This document shows positions 37,028-47,309 of a stretch of DNA of 64,000 bases, piece by piece. The notes beneath the pieces were generated by a model, which did not search any database, had not been told where the DNA came from, and saw nothing but the letters and a program-made list of their open reading frames with translations. The DNA is taken from positions 5,394,001-5,458,000 of the forward strand of contig NZ_CP016172.1 of NCBI RefSeq assembly GCF_001676725.1. The letters are read 5' to 3'. The stretch's first letter is position 1; every line of letters begins with the position of its first letter. Source of the DNA: Bordetella flabilis. GTDB lineage: Bacteria > Pseudomonadota > Gammaproteobacteria > Burkholderiales > Burkholderiaceae_B. A program made the position numbers and the translations under genes.

Positions 37028-37813
37028 CTATGGCAGGCGATATTGTGCCAGCGCGCCGCCATCGTCGACCGGCGCGCGTGCGGCGACCAGTCCGACGATG
37101 TGGCGGACGCCGGCCGCTTGAAGGGCCAGCGCGGCGGCATGCAGGGTACTGCCCGTGGTCATGACGTCATCGACCAGCGCGATACACCGTGCCGGCTGGG
37201 ACGCGGCGCAGGCATAGCGCCCGATCGCCCCCTGCAGGCGCTCCGCACGCCTAAGCGTGCTTTGCTTCGGCCCTTCGCGCGCGCATACGAGCCAGCGGCG
37301 GCGTAGCGGCAGCCCCGTGCGCAGCGCCAGCGCGCGGGCCAGTTCCGCAGCGGGATTGAAGCCGCGCCGGCGCAGCGAGGTTCGGGATGCGGGAATGGGC
37401 ACCAGGATGGTGTCTGGCGGCAGCGCGCCGCAGGGCAGGCCTGGCCGGCGCGGGCCGCCTGCCGGGGCCTGCAACGCCCGCATCACCAGGTCGGCCAGCA
37501 CCTCGGCCATGGCGTACTGGCGCGCGACCTTGAAACGGGCGATCAGCATGTCCCCCGGGGACTCGTAATCGAAGCCCGCCACGACGCCGGCCAAGGCCAG
37601 CGGCCGGCGCGCGCAGTCAGGACACGGTGCGTCCACGACCGGCAGGCGCAGGGCGCAGCGTCCACAACGAGGCTGGGTCGGATGCATGGTCGCACAGACA
37701 TCGGCGGCGCAGCCCTCGCACAGCCCAGCCCCATGGGCGAAGCCGTCGCACATCGGGCAGCCGGCGCCCGCGGCGCGCTGCAGCAGGCGGCGCAGGCCAG
37801 GCCAATATGTCAT
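37028..37813 (-). CDS. comF: ComF family phosphoribosyltransferase-like protein
   Basis: 261 residues from the ATG at 37813, which has AGGAG upstream. The N-terminal double zinc ribbon shows cysteines in CPMCDGF, LCEGCAAD, CGRCA and CPDCARR. The C-terminal phosphoribosyltransferase-like domain has RRGFNPAAELAR, KQSTLRRAERLQG and the PRPP loop ALVDDVMTTGSTLHAA. ComF proteins are required for DNA uptake in naturally competent bacteria; here the function is inferred only. Divergent from the methyltransferase gene. Confidence 0.93.
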   Translation of the reverse strand: MTYWPGLRRLLQRAAGAGCPMCDGFAHGAGLCEGCAADVCATMHPTQPRCGRCALRLPVVDAPCPDCARRPLALAGVVAGFDYESPGDMLIARFKVARQYAMAEVLADLVMRALQAPAGGPRRPGLPCGALPPDTILVPIPASRTSLRRRGFNPAAELARALALRTGLPLRRRWLVCAREGPKQSTLRRAERLQGAIGRYACAASQPARCIALVDDVMTTGSTLHAAALALQAAGVRHIVGLVAARAPVDDGGALAQYRLP

Positions 37814-38070
37814 GACATCTCCTTGGATAAGAACCCGGGCCGGGCGCGCCACCGGACGAGACAGCGGACCGTGCCGCGCAACGGCTCCGCCCCGCGTCCG
37901 GCCTCCTGGTTCCCGCGCTCTGCGCCCTGCCCGCTGCGTCCTGCGTACGGCACGGGGCCGGCAAGATACGGCGCGGACCCGCGTCGACCGGCCTCGATCG
38001 GCAATGAGCAATAATGGCCGCACGTATTTCATCCTGATTTGCGCGCCCGTCCGCGGGCAGCGCGACCGAA

Positions 38071-39027
38071 ATGTCCGACTCGCTTCCCGCACTACCCATC
38101 GTCAGCGCCCATGTGGCGCGCCAGTTCGCGCGCCGCGGCGACCTGGAGGCCGCCCAGTTTCTGTATGGAGAAATCGGCCGCCGCATGCTCGAACGCCTGC
38201 GCTACATCCGCCTGCAACCCACACGCATGCTGGACGCCGGCTGCGGCGCCGGCGCCAGCCTGCCCCTGTTGCGCGAGCGCTATCCCGCGGCGGAATACCT
38301 GGGCCTGGACGCCTGTGCCCCGCTCATTGAGATCGCCCGCCAGCACCACGCGCCGCCGAAGCGGACGGGGCTGCTGGGCCGCATGACGGCCGCGCTGTCA
38401 CGCCATGGCGAAAGCGGCGCCCAGGCGGCGCCCCGCTTCATCCATGCCGACATGGCCGAGACCGGCCTTCCTCCTGAGTCGCTGGAACTGGTGTGGTCCA
38501 ACGTGGCGCTGCACTGGCACCCGCGGCCCCATGACGCGCTGGCCGAATGGCGGCGGATCCTGAAAGTGAACGGACTGGCCATGTTTTCTTGCCTGGGGCC
38601 CGCCACCCTGCGCGAGCTGCGCCAGGCGCTGGCGGACGCCGGCCTGCGTACCGCCACGCCCTCCTTCGTCGATATGCACGACTTCGGCGACCTGCTGGTG
38701 GAAAACGGCTTCGCCGACCCGGTCATGGACCAGGAAACCCTTACCCTGACTTACCAGAATCCGGCAAGGCTGCTGGAGGATGTACGGGCGCTGGGCGGCA
38801 ACCCGGCCGCGCAGCGCAAGGCGTCCTTGGCGACGCCCGCATGGCGGGCGCGCCTGTGCGACGCGCTGGAAGCGCAGCGCCGCCCGGATGGCACCATTGC
38901 GTTGACCATCGAGGTCACCTATGGCCATGCCTGGCGGGCAGCGGCGCGCCGGGCGGCACCGGGCGAGACCCGGCTTTCCGTCAGCGCCATCGGCGGACGC
39001 CACCGCCCGGGACCCGGCCAGGGCTGA
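38071..39027 (+). CDS. BioC-like class I SAM-dependent methyltransferase
   Basis: 318 residues. Motif I is MLDAGCGAGASLPLL, followed by YLGLDACAPLIEIA and FIHADMAETGLPPESLELVWSNVALHW, close to malonyl-ACP O-methyltransferase (BioC) and mitochondrial NDUFAF5. The region after about residue 200 (DMHDFGDLLVENGFADPVMD) fits the same group. Biotin synthesis genes are not adjacent, so BioC function is a hypothesis. Divergent from comF. Confidence 0.83.
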   Translation: MSDSLPALPIVSAHVARQFARRGDLEAAQFLYGEIGRRMLERLRYIRLQPTRMLDAGCGAGASLPLLRERYPAAEYLGLDACAPLIEIARQHHAPPKRTGLLGRMTAALSRHGESGAQAAPRFIHADMAETGLPPESLELVWSNVALHWHPRPHDALAEWRRILKVNGLAMFSCLGPATLRELRQALADAGLRTATPSFVDMHDFGDLLVENGFADPVMDQETLTLTYQNPARLLEDVRALGGNPAAQRKASLATPAWRARLCDALEAQRRPDGTIALTIEVTYGHAWRAAARRAAPGETRLSVSAIGGRHRPGPGQG

Positions 39028-39183
39028 TGCCCAGGGGGCCGCCGACACGCCCGCACGGATGCGGGCGCGAGACGGCACGGGGATGGCGCCGCGGCCTTCA
39101 GTAGACAGCTTCTTCCACAGCCGGCCGGCAATAATGGCCGCACGGCCCGCCAAACCGATGCACCCGCCCGCGTAGGCGAGCGC

Positions 39184-40428
39184 CTAGTGCAGGCGCCGTG
39201 GCGCCGAAGGCTGGGCCAGGGTCTGTACGTCCACGCCGCCCAGCGGTTCGGACGTCGCGCGCACGCGCCGGCGCACCACCGCCGTCGGGTCATGGGCAGC
39301 CATTCCCACCGAGCCGATCTCGCCCCGGAAAGCGCCCGTCATGGACTCGACCACCGAAGGCAGGTCGCGCAGGCGGTGGAACTGGGCGCGCAACCAGCGC
39401 GAATCGTTACCGGCACGCAGGGCGTCGTCGCGCAGCGCGGCCAGCATATCCGCCGTGCCCAGCTCTTCGGCCACCGGCATGAGCCGGCCGAACAGGCCAC
39501 GCAGGTGATCGATGAGCCGCAGGCGTTGGCCTTCGGCCGTCACATAGCTGCCCTGCAGGCCGAACCGGCACGCCTGGAAATGGTTGCTGCGATACGCCAG
39601 CCACAGCCCGCCTTCGGGCTGCGGTTCGCGTTCCAGCAAAACAGCCAGTGCCTGGGCGAAACCGGCCAATTGGCAGGCGCGCTCCACGGTCAAGGGCGTG
39701 TCGCAGACACGGATTTCCACGGTGCCGAAGTCGGGTTTGGGCCGGATATCCCAGTACAGATCCTTGATGCTTTCGGCCAGGCCCAGCGTGCGCAACTGCG
39801 CCACATGTGCCTCGAAGCGATACCAGTCGGTCACGTCCGGCGGCATGTTGCCGGCCAGCGGGAAGCTGTTGACCGCGTTCAGGCGGCAGCAGGAAAACAG
39901 CGTGTCGACGCCTTCGTAGTACGGGGAGGACGCCGACAAGGCGATGAAGTGCGGCACATAGGCCGACAACTGGCGGGTCAGGGTGATGGCCTGGTCGCCG
40001 TTCTTGACGCCCAGGTGGATGTGCTGGCCGAAGACGGTGAACTGGCGCGCCAGGTAGCCATACATCTCCGCCAGGTACTGGAAGCGCGGCGTATCCGATA
40101 TGGAGCGTTCCTGCCACCGCATGAAGGGATGCGCGCCGCCGCCGGCCACGGAGACGCCGACAGCATCGGCGGCCTCGCACAGCGCGGTGCGCATCTCGCG
40201 CATTTCGGCGAGCAGACCCATGGGGTGTTCGTGCACGGAAGAATTCAGCTCGATCATCGAGCGGGTGATTTCCGGCTTGACGCGGTCCGCGATCGGGTGA
40301 TCGGCCATCTGGGCCAGCAGTTCGTCCGAAGCAGCAGTCAGGTCGAAGGTCCGCGGATCGATCAATTGCAGTTCGAGTTCAATGCCCAGCGTGTTGGGGG
40401 CGGAAGGGACGAACGGGATCTGTTCCAT
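39184..40428 (-). CDS. YbdK-type carboxylate-amine ligase (glutamate-cysteine ligase 2 family)
   Basis: 414 residues. N-terminal [52 protein letters not shown] and [14 protein letters not shown] are the hallmarks of the YbdK/GCS2 family, which has weak gamma-glutamylcysteine ligase activity in E. coli. Substrate in vivo unknown. The ATG at 40428 has AGGAGCAGGAG upstream. It is 220 bases downstream of trkH on the same strand. Confidence 0.9.
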   Translation of the reverse strand: MEQIPFVPSAPNTLGIELELQLIDPRTFDLTAASDELLAQMADHPIADRVKPEITRSMIELNSSVHEHPMGLLAEMREMRTALCEAADAVGVSVAGGGAHPFMRWQERSISDTPRFQYLAEMYGYLARQFTVFGQHIHLGVKNGDQAITLTRQLSAYVPHFIALSASSPYYEGVDTLFSCCRLNAVNSFPLAGNMPPDVTDWYRFEAHVAQLRTLGLAESIKDLYWDIRPKPDFGTVEIRVCDTPLTVERACQLAGFAQALAVLLEREPQPEGGLWLAYRSNHFQACRFGLQGSYVTAEGQRLRLIDHLRGLFGRLMPVAEELGTADMLAALRDDALRAGNDSRWLRAQFHRLRDLPSVVESMTGAFRGEIGSVGMAAHDPTAVVRRRVRATSEPLGGVDVQTLAQPSAPRRLH

Positions 40429-40648
40429 CTCCTGCTCCTAGTATCTTATGGTCGGGGAAGGCGTCGGGCGACGCGGGAAACTGCGGTTCCGGCGTGCCAC
40501 GTCTTGACGCGATCCCGCAGTTTAGCCGCCCGATACCGCCATAAACCGTGAAAATCGTGACATTAATGAGCAACAGCGGGTAACGTGCCGCTATGTCGCG
40601 GATGTGGCGTAAGCAAGTGCTCACCTATGCGGGATAATCCGGAGCGCT

Positions 40649-42118
40649 TCATTTGCGCCAGAAGGCAGGCGTAAACAATATGAGCACAGTAAAAAGTTCC
40701 AACCTGCCAATCAGCATGCCAAAGGTACACAACCACGTCTGGAAATCGCTCAGCACTGCGAAACTTCCCATGGGACCGATGGCGCCCAGCCCCGGGCCGG
40801 TGTTGTTCACGCTGGCCACGACAGCGCTGAAGGCCGTAACGGGGTCCAGGCCGGACACCAGCATCAGAATGGTGAGGACAGCGATGGACATGCCGTACAT
40901 CAACATGAAGGCCAGCACCGAAGCCATGACGCGGCCATCGACGACGCGGCCTTGCAGCCGCACAGGGCTCACGGCCTGGGGATGAAGCATGACGACCAGC
41001 TCGGTGCGCGCCTGCTTGAGCAGCAGGATCGCCCGGATCATCTTGATACCGCCCCCCGTGGAACCGGCCGAGGTCGCCACCCCCGACAGCAGCAGCATCA
41101 CCAGCGGAGCGAAGATCGGCCACTGCGTGTAATCGGCATTGGCATAGCCGGTCGTGGTAACCACCGAGACAGTATTGAAGATGCCGTAGCGCAGCGCCTC
41201 GGCCACGGTGCCGTAAACGCCATCGACATAGAGGAAAAGGGAAACGACGAGGGCCGCGCCGATGGTGAGCGCCAGATAGGGAATCGTTTGCGTACAAGTG
41301 CGGTAGGGACGCAGGCTGCGGGTCTGCACAACGCTGAAATGCGTGGCGAAATTGATGCCGGCGATCAGCATGAATACGATCGCCACGATTTCCACCGCCA
41401 CCGAATCGAAGTGAGCGAAGCCGTCGTCCCAGGTGGAAAATCCCCCCAGTCCCATGGTGGTGGCCATGTGGCACCAGGCCTCGAACCACGGTAGGCCGGC
41501 CAGGCGGTAGGCCAGCAGGCACAGCAGGGACAGGCCGAAATAGATGGCGTATAGGGCCTTGGCGGTGCTGGCGATGCGCGGCGTCAGTTTTTCGTCCTTG
41601 ATGGGCCCCGGCGTTTCAGCCCGGAAGATCTGATGTCCGCCGACGCCCAGCAGCGGCAGAATCGCCACGGCGAGCACCAGGATGCCCATGCCCCCCAGCC
41701 ATACCAGCGTCGCGCGCCACAGGTTGATCGACGGTGGCAGCTTGTCCAGGCCGGTCAGCACGGTCGCGCCCGTGGTGGTCAGCCCGGACATCGCCTCGAA
41801 ATACCCGTCGGTGAAGGAGAGCGGCGTGCCGGCACGGTCGAAATAGATGTACAGCGGAATCGCCGCCAGCAAGGGCAGAACCGTCCACACCATCGACACC
41901 AGCAGAAACCCGTCGCGGGGCCGCAGCTCGGCCCGATGCCGGCGCGTCACCAGCCACAGCACGCCGCCGGCCGCGAATGACAGCAGCATGGCGTCCACGA
42001 AGGCCGCCAGCGCCGCGTCGCCCGTATAGATCGCCAGGCCGACCGGCAAGGCCATGGTCGTCGCAAACAACGCCATCGTCAGTCCAAGCAGGTTCAGGAT
42101 GCCAGCAAGCCGACTCAT
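40649..42118 (-). CDS. trkH: Trk potassium transporter membrane subunit
   Basis: 489 residues, integral membrane protein that forms the K+ pore of the Trk system. Four pore-loop repeats are recognisable: SGLTTTGATVL, LGGFSTWDDGF, VTTTGYANADY and NNTGPGLGAIG, each with the conserved filter glycine. It takes up potassium under control of the cytoplasmic NAD-binding subunit TrkA, encoded 105 bases upstream on the same strand. Together with ntrYX and rsmB this order is characteristic of Burkholderiales. Confidence 0.95.
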   Translation of the reverse strand: MSRLAGILNLLGLTMALFATTMALPVGLAIYTGDAALAAFVDAMLLSFAAGGVLWLVTRRHRAELRPRDGFLLVSMVWTVLPLLAAIPLYIYFDRAGTPLSFTDGYFEAMSGLTTTGATVLTGLDKLPPSINLWRATLVWLGGMGILVLAVAILPLLGVGGHQIFRAETPGPIKDEKLTPRIASTAKALYAIYFGLSLLCLLAYRLAGLPWFEAWCHMATTMGLGGFSTWDDGFAHFDSVAVEIVAIVFMLIAGINFATHFSVVQTRSLRPYRTCTQTIPYLALTIGAALVVSLFLYVDGVYGTVAEALRYGIFNTVSVVTTTGYANADYTQWPIFAPLVMLLLSGVATSAGSTGGGIKMIRAILLLKQARTELVVMLHPQAVSPVRLQGRVVDGRVMASVLAFMLMYGMSIAVLTILMLVSGLDPVTAFSAVVASVNNTGPGLGAIGPMGSFAVLSDFQTWLCTFGMLIGRLELFTVLILFTPAFWRK

Positions 42119-42223
42119 GCGGCGGCTCCTTTGGCCGGGCAGCGGCCTTGCCGGCTACCAGGAATGGGCGCGGCGACCGCCGGTGATGCCATGGAGCCGT
42201 TGTGTCGCATGCGTGCGGTCGCC

Positions 42224-43603
42224 TCAGAAGAAGGACGCGGAAACCTGGAACAGCTTTTCCACCCGGGCCATCTGCTGCCGGCCCGGCACGAACACGATGA
42301 CATGGTCGTCCGCCTGGATGACGGTATCGGGCGCGGGAATGATGATCTCGTCGCCGCGTACCAGCGCGCCGATGGTCGCGCCCTTGGGCAGGCGCAGCTC
42401 GCACACTTGCCGGCCCACGACCTTGGACGTGTGGCGGTCGCCGTGGGCCACGGCTTCCAGCGCTTCGGCCACGCCCTGCCGCAGGCGATGCACGGCGACG
42501 ACGTCGCCGCGCCGTACATGCCGCAGCAATTCCCCCATGGTGGCCTGCGACGGCGAGACGGCGACATCGATATGGCTGCCCTGCATCAATTCCCCGTATG
42601 CCTGGCGATTGATCAGGGCAATCACCTTGCGGGCCCCCAGCCGCTTGGCCAGCAGCGAGGACATGATGTTGTCCTCGTCGTCACTGGTCAGTGCCAACCA
42701 GGTGTCCATATCCTCGATATTCTCGCGCTCCAGCAAGGCTTCGTCGGTGGCGTTGCCATGCAGGATCAGCACGCTGTGCGGCAGCTTCTCGGCCAGGTAC
42801 TTGCATCGCACGGCATCGCGCTCGACGATGCGCACGCTGTAGCCCTCTTCGGCCAGTTGCCCCGCCAGCCGCAAGCCGATATTGCCGCCGCCCGCGATCA
42901 TGATGCGGCGCGCGGTCTTCTCCGCCTCGCGCAGTTGCCGTATGGCGCGCCGCGCATGGCGGGCGTCGGCGACGACGACCACTTCGTCGCCCGGCAGCAC
43001 CACGGCGCCGCGGCCCGCCTGCAGGGGCCGGCCGTCGCGCACGATGTCGATGATGCGGGCCGATACGTCGGGCCAGAGTTCCGCCAGCGTCTCCAGCGTG
43101 CGGTTGCACATGGCGCTGCCGCGCCCGACGCGGGCGGCCACCACGCTCACGCGGCCTCCGGCGAACTCCACCACCTGCAAGGCCTCGGGGAACTCGATCA
43201 GGCTGTGCAAGTAGGTCGTGACGCTGCGTTCCGGGCTGATCAAGGCATCGATGCAGAAGCCTTCGTCGCTCATCAGCTCAGGGTGATCCAGCACGTCCGA
43301 TGAGCGTATGCGCGCGATTCGGCGCGGCACGTTGAAAATCAGGCGTGCGATGCGGCAGGCAACCAGATTCACGGCATCCGAGGCGGCGCAGGCGATGAAC
43401 AGGTCGGTGTCCTCGGCGCCGGCGTCGCGCAACACGGAGACTTGCGCACCGTCGCCATGCACGCCGCGCAAGTCGTAGCGCTCCTGCAGGTCGCGCAGAT
43501 TGCGTGCATCGGTATCGATGACGGTGATGTCGTTGTGCTCGGAGACCAGGTTCTCGGCCACGCTGGTACCTACCCGCCCCGCACCGAGAATCAGGATCTT
43601 CAT
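42224..43603 (-). CDS. trkA: Trk potassium uptake regulatory subunit TrkA
   Basis: 459 residues with two tandem RCK/TrkA modules. First nucleotide site KILILGAGRVGTSVAENL, second ARRIMIAGGGNIGLRLAGQL; each is followed by a TrkA-C domain. Peripheral cytoplasmic subunit gating TrkH in response to nucleotides. The start overlaps the stop of the NtrX-like gene as ATGA, so translation is coupled to the regulator pair. Confidence 0.95.
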   Translation of the reverse strand: MKILILGAGRVGTSVAENLVSEHNDITVIDTDARNLRDLQERYDLRGVHGDGAQVSVLRDAGAEDTDLFIACAASDAVNLVACRIARLIFNVPRRIARIRSSDVLDHPELMSDEGFCIDALISPERSVTTYLHSLIEFPEALQVVEFAGGRVSVVAARVGRGSAMCNRTLETLAELWPDVSARIIDIVRDGRPLQAGRGAVVLPGDEVVVVADARHARRAIRQLREAEKTARRIMIAGGGNIGLRLAGQLAEEGYSVRIVERDAVRCKYLAEKLPHSVLILHGNATDEALLERENIEDMDTWLALTSDDEDNIMSSLLAKRLGARKVIALINRQAYGELMQGSHIDVAVSPSQATMGELLRHVRRGDVVAVHRLRQGVAEALEAVAHGDRHTSKVVGRQVCELRLPKGATIGALVRGDEIIIPAPDTVIQADDHVIVFVPGRQQMARVEKLFQVSASFF

Positions 43604-44277
43604 GTGCTGCGCTTGCGCGCGGACTCGATACCCAGTTGCTTGAGCTTGCGGTACAGGTGCGTGCGCTCGAGCCCGGTCTTTTCGGACACCCGGGTCATGC
43701 TATGGCTTTCGCGCACCAGGTGATATTCGAAATAGATACGCTCGAACGCGTCGCGCGCCTCACGCAAGGGCTGGTCAAGCGAGATGCTGCCCAGCAGGCC
43801 GTTGCTGGCCGCGGGCGCTTCCACCGCATTGGCCGACAGCGAAGGGGCATCGAGCTCGTCTTCCAGCGGGACGGCGGAGGTCGACGCAGCGGTGGGAGCG
43901 GCCTGCGGGGCGCGGCCACGCGACAATGCCGCTGAAATAGTTTTTAACAACCGCTGCAGGGTGATCGGCTTTTCCAGGAAATCCAGGGCACCGATGCGGG
44001 TGGCCTCCACGGCCGTATCGATGGTGGCGTGCCCGCTCATCATGATGACCGGCATGTCGAGCAGGCCTTGCGAGCCCCATTCCTTCAGCAGGCTCACGCC
44101 ATCGGTGTCCGGCATCCAGATGTCGAGCAAGACCAGATCCGGACGCGACCGCAGACGAGCGGCTCGGGCTTGCGCCGCGTTTTCGGCCAGTTCGACCGTG
44201 TGTCCTTCGTCGTACAAGATCTCAGACAGAAGTTCGCGTATGCCGACTTCGTCATCAACCACCAGAATTCTGGCCAT
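43600..44277 (-). CDS. NtrX-position response regulator without AAA+ domain (receiver plus Fis-type HTH)
   Basis: 225 residues. Receiver domain 1-120 with phospho-acceptor Asp52 in LVLLDIWMPDTDG and conserved SGHATIDTAVEA and FLEKPI. About 60 residues of low-complexity linker follow (APTAASTSAVPLEDELDAPS). The last 45 residues are a Fis-family HTH (FERIYFEYHLVRESHSMTRV then EKTGLERTHLYRKLKQLG). Classical NtrX is about 450 residues with a sigma-54 AAA+ domain between these parts; none is present, so it cannot act as a sigma-54 activator. The ATG at 44277 has AGGTGG upstream; a GTG at 44289 is an alternative. It is encoded between ntrY and trkA. Confidence 0.88.
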   Translation of the reverse strand: MARILVVDDEVGIRELLSEILYDEGHTVELAENAAQARAARLRSRPDLVLLDIWMPDTDGVSLLKEWGSQGLLDMPVIMMSGHATIDTAVEATRIGALDFLEKPITLQRLLKTISAALSRGRAPQAAPTAASTSAVPLEDELDAPSLSANAVEAPAASNGLLGSISLDQPLREARDAFERIYFEYHLVRESHSMTRVSEKTGLERTHLYRKLKQLGIESARKRST

Positions 44278-44289
44278 AAACCCGTCCAC

Positions 44290-46695
44290 CTATTGCGTAG
44301 CCGCATTATCCTGTTGTTGTGCGGTTGCGTCCAGAGTATCGAGGCCGTCCGCCAGGCGGGTCAACAGTATCGAAACGCGGGCCCCGCCTTCACGCCGGTT
44401 CGCCAGATCGATACGCCCGCCGTGCTCTTCCACGATCTTCCGGACAATTGCCAATCCTAACCCAGTCCCATGGGCCTTGGTGGTCACGTAGGGCTCGAAG
44501 GCTCTTTGCATGACCTGCGGCGAAAAGCCCGGACCGGTATCGGTGACCGTGAATCGCAGGGCATATTGCTCGCTGCCATCGCCCTGGCGGGCCCGCGTCA
44601 ACTGTGTCGAAACACGGACCCTGCCGTCCTGCTGGTCGGCAATGGCATCGCGGGCGTTGGCCAGCAGATTGTGTATGACCTGCCGCAACTGCGTGGGATC
44701 GCCTTCGATGGCGGGAAGGCCCGGTTCCAGGCTGACCTCGAGATTGAGGGAGTTCTGGTGCCCGCGCGTGACGCCTTCGATAGGGTCCCACCCGTATAGC
44801 GTCAGCACATCTCCCACCAGGCCGTTGAAGTCGATGCGCTTCATCACCGCGGGCGGCGTACGGGCGAATTCACGGAAGTCGTCGACCATGTGCTTGAGCG
44901 AGGCCACCTGGTCCACGATGGTGTTGGTCGAGCGCTCCAGCATGCGCCGGTCATTCGGTTCGAGCCGGTCGGCCAGCTTCATGGCCAGCCGTTCCGCGGA
45001 CAGCTGGATGGGCGTGAGCGGATTCTTGATTTCGTGCGCCAGGCGCCGGGCCACTTCGCTCCACGCCACCGCCCGGTTCGCCGACATCAATTCGGTAATG
45101 TCGTCGAAGACGACCAGGTAGCCGTTGCCGCGGCCGTCCACGCGCAGATGCGTTCCGCGCGCCAGCAAGGTCACCGTCTGCGAGCCCGGCGTCGGAACTT
45201 GCGGCATACCGGGTTGCGCGGCATTCTGCGCCACGTCCTGGACCGGTGGCATATCCAGCTGCGCCGCCTGCGACAGCGCGGCGAAAGCCTGCGTGGCCTG
45301 GGTCAGCTGGATCTCGAACTGCTGCTGCCAATGCTGGCGTTCGGAACCGACCGCGGCATGCGCGGCGAAGGCCTGGCGCACGACCTGCGCGAAAGGCAGC
45401 ATGCCCTCCACCGTTTCCAGCGGACGCCCGATGACGGATCGCAGGTCGGCCTGAAGAATGGTCTGCGCCCCCTGGTTGACCGTGGTCACACGGAAGGCTT
45501 CGTCGAACACCAGCACGCCGGAAGACAGATTGGAAAGGACGCTCTCCAGATAGACATTGGAACGCTCCAACTGCTGCCGGTTGCTTTCCACCATGCGCCG
45601 GGCCTCGTCCAACTGCCGTGTCATGGCATTGAACGAACGGGTAAGCTGGCCCACCTCGTCGCGTTCCGGAGGTTCGGGAAGCGGTCGGTAATCGCCCACG
45701 CCCACCGCCTGCGTACCGGCCGCCAGCCGCAACAGCGGCCGCACCAGGCGCTTGGACAGCGACAAAGCCACGGCGATGGCGGTGAACACCGACACCAGCA
45801 GCGCCAGCGTCAAGGTAATGCCATACAGCTTGCGCAGCCCCAGCCGCGAAAGCGCCAGTTCCTGGTAATCGCGGAAGCCCTGTTGCACGCGGTTGGCGTT
45901 GTGGGCGATCTGGTCCGGCACGGGCTGTATCAGCTGCAGCCAGCGCGGTTCGCTGGACGGCCCCGTCAGGCTGTCGAAGCGGGCCGGGGCGACCAGCGGG
46001 ATGACCACGCGCAGATGCAGCCCGCCGCCGCCCCGGTCCAACGGGTCGTCGGCTTCCGCCGCCGAATACCCGCGCGACAGCCGCAACTGGTTCAACACGG
46101 TGGGGGGTGGCAGCTCCGGCAGCAATTGGCCGTACTGGTTGGTGGAGAAGGCGATCATGCGGCCGCCGCCCGTGAAAACCATGGCTTCCTGCACGCCATT
46201 CGCCTCGCGCAAGCGGGTCAGGGCAAGGGCGATATCCCTGTCGGCGGTGCGGTTCAGTTCCGGCGCCATGGAACGGGCGCGCGCATCCAGGTCCGCGAGC
46301 AGGGAGTCGAGCGCGGCGCGGCCCAGGTTCAGGCCGGCTTCCAGGGCGCTATCGACGCGCACATTGAACCAGGACTCGATGGAGCGCGACATGAACTGCA
46401 CCGACAAGGTGTAGATCAGGGCACCCGGCACCACGCCGATCAGCGTGAAGGCCAACGCGAAGCGTGCCGTCAGGCGGGCACCGAATTGCCTGCGCCGTAT
46501 CTGCCGTACCAGCTTGACGGTCAGCGCGACGACCCAGGCGAACAAAGCCAGGGCGACCACGCCATTGAGCACCAGCAGCGCGTCGTAATAGCGCGCGAAG
46601 CGTGAAGCATTGCCCGTCGACCAGGCCAGCAGGCCCAGCAACATCACGCCGGCCAGGGCGCCGGCGACCAGCGCCATCCGCAGGAGGAACCTCAT
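44290..46695 (-). CDS. ntrY: NtrY-type membrane sensor histidine kinase
   Basis: 801 residues. Several membrane helices in the first 105 residues (MALVAGALAGVMLLGLLAW, LVLNGVVALALFAWVVALTV, FALAFTLIGVVPGALIYTL), a periplasmic region to about residue 310, a further helix, HAMP (RPLLRLAAGTQAVGVGDYRP), a PAS domain, HisKA with phospho-His in LAHEIKNPLTPIQLS, and HATPase (LLANARDAIADQQDG, DTGPGFSPQVMQRAFEPYV). Its start overlaps the DUF4390 stop as ATGA and GGAGG lies just upstream. It presumably phosphorylates the short NtrX-like regulator; NtrYX systems elsewhere respond to nitrogen or redox state. Confidence 0.93.
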   Translation of the reverse strand: MRFLLRMALVAGALAGVMLLGLLAWSTGNASRFARYYDALLVLNGVVALALFAWVVALTVKLVRQIRRRQFGARLTARFALAFTLIGVVPGALIYTLSVQFMSRSIESWFNVRVDSALEAGLNLGRAALDSLLADLDARARSMAPELNRTADRDIALALTRLREANGVQEAMVFTGGGRMIAFSTNQYGQLLPELPPPTVLNQLRLSRGYSAAEADDPLDRGGGGLHLRVVIPLVAPARFDSLTGPSSEPRWLQLIQPVPDQIAHNANRVQQGFRDYQELALSRLGLRKLYGITLTLALLVSVFTAIAVALSLSKRLVRPLLRLAAGTQAVGVGDYRPLPEPPERDEVGQLTRSFNAMTRQLDEARRMVESNRQQLERSNVYLESVLSNLSSGVLVFDEAFRVTTVNQGAQTILQADLRSVIGRPLETVEGMLPFAQVVRQAFAAHAAVGSERQHWQQQFEIQLTQATQAFAALSQAAQLDMPPVQDVAQNAAQPGMPQVPTPGSQTVTLLARGTHLRVDGRGNGYLVVFDDITELMSANRAVAWSEVARRLAHEIKNPLTPIQLSAERLAMKLADRLEPNDRRMLERSTNTIVDQVASLKHMVDDFREFARTPPAVMKRIDFNGLVGDVLTLYGWDPIEGVTRGHQNSLNLEVSLEPGLPAIEGDPTQLRQVIHNLLANARDAIADQQDGRVRVSTQLTRARQGDGSEQYALRFTVTDTGPGFSPQVMQRAFEPYVTTKAHGTGLGLAIVRKIVEEHGGRIDLANRREGGARVSILLTRLADGLDTLDATAQQQDNAATQ

Positions 46696-47279
46696 CGCCC
46701 GCTCCCCGCCGCGATGGCGAAGTCGAAATCGGCCCAGGGCGTGGCCACAGACCAGGAACTGCTGTTCAACGCGTTCACCTGGAACGGCCGTGCCAGCATC
46801 GAGGTGTCCAGACGCAGCCGCAACTGGCCCTGGTAGCGCACGCCGGTAGACAGGTCTCCCGCATCCGCCACGGCCCAGCCGCGGATGTGCCGCACCATGT
46901 CCATGGCGGAGTCCAGCGACTGGACCGGCAGCGTCAGTTCGCCCACTCCGGCGCGCCACTGGCGCGTCAAGGCGTTATAGACGATGCGCCAGGTAATGCT
47001 GGTGTCGGCAACCGTGGTGTCCAGCCACCACCAGCGGGACCGCGTGATCTTCAGGTCGGCCGTGAAATAGAGCGGCACGCCGCGCTCGGCCGCCTCGCGC
47101 AACTGGTCGTTCAGCTCGAAGCGGACATCGGCATCGATTTCCACCTTGCCGTTGCGGATCATCGGATCGATATTGAGGACTTTAGGTTCGGCCGCGTACG
47201 CGCCGCCCACCCAGGTAGACAGGAGCGCGGCGACGAACAGGAACGAAAACAAGCGGGTAAGCATGAACATACGAAACAT
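46692..47279 (-). CDS. DUF4390 domain protein (exported)
   Basis: 195 residues with an N-terminal signal peptide (LFSFLFVAALLSTWVGGAYA). The remainder is mostly beta-rich: EPKVLNIDPMIRNGKVEIDA, RVELNDQLxEAAERGVPLYF-like stretch, SITWRIVYNALTRQWRAGVG. This is the DUF4390 family found between rsmB and ntrY in betaproteobacteria. Function unknown; the location suggests a partner or modulator of the NtrY sensor in the periplasm. Start could also be at Met4 or Met6. Confidence 0.88.
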   Translation of the reverse strand: MFRMFMLTRLFSFLFVAALLSTWVGGAYAAEPKVLNIDPMIRNGKVEIDADVRFELNDQLREAAERGVPLYFTADLKITRSRWWWLDTTVADTSITWRIVYNALTRQWRAGVGELTLPVQSLDSAMDMVRHIRGWAVADAGDLSTGVRYQGQLRLRLDTSMLARPFQVNALNSSSWSVATPWADFDFAIAAGSGR

Positions 47280-47309
47280 CAGCGCTCCAACCCCGGTATT
47301 CTTGGCGAT

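Noticed and set aside
44890..46605. 571-codon frame antisense to ntrY
   Set aside because: Antisense shadow; the ntrY protein on the other strand has all expected domains.
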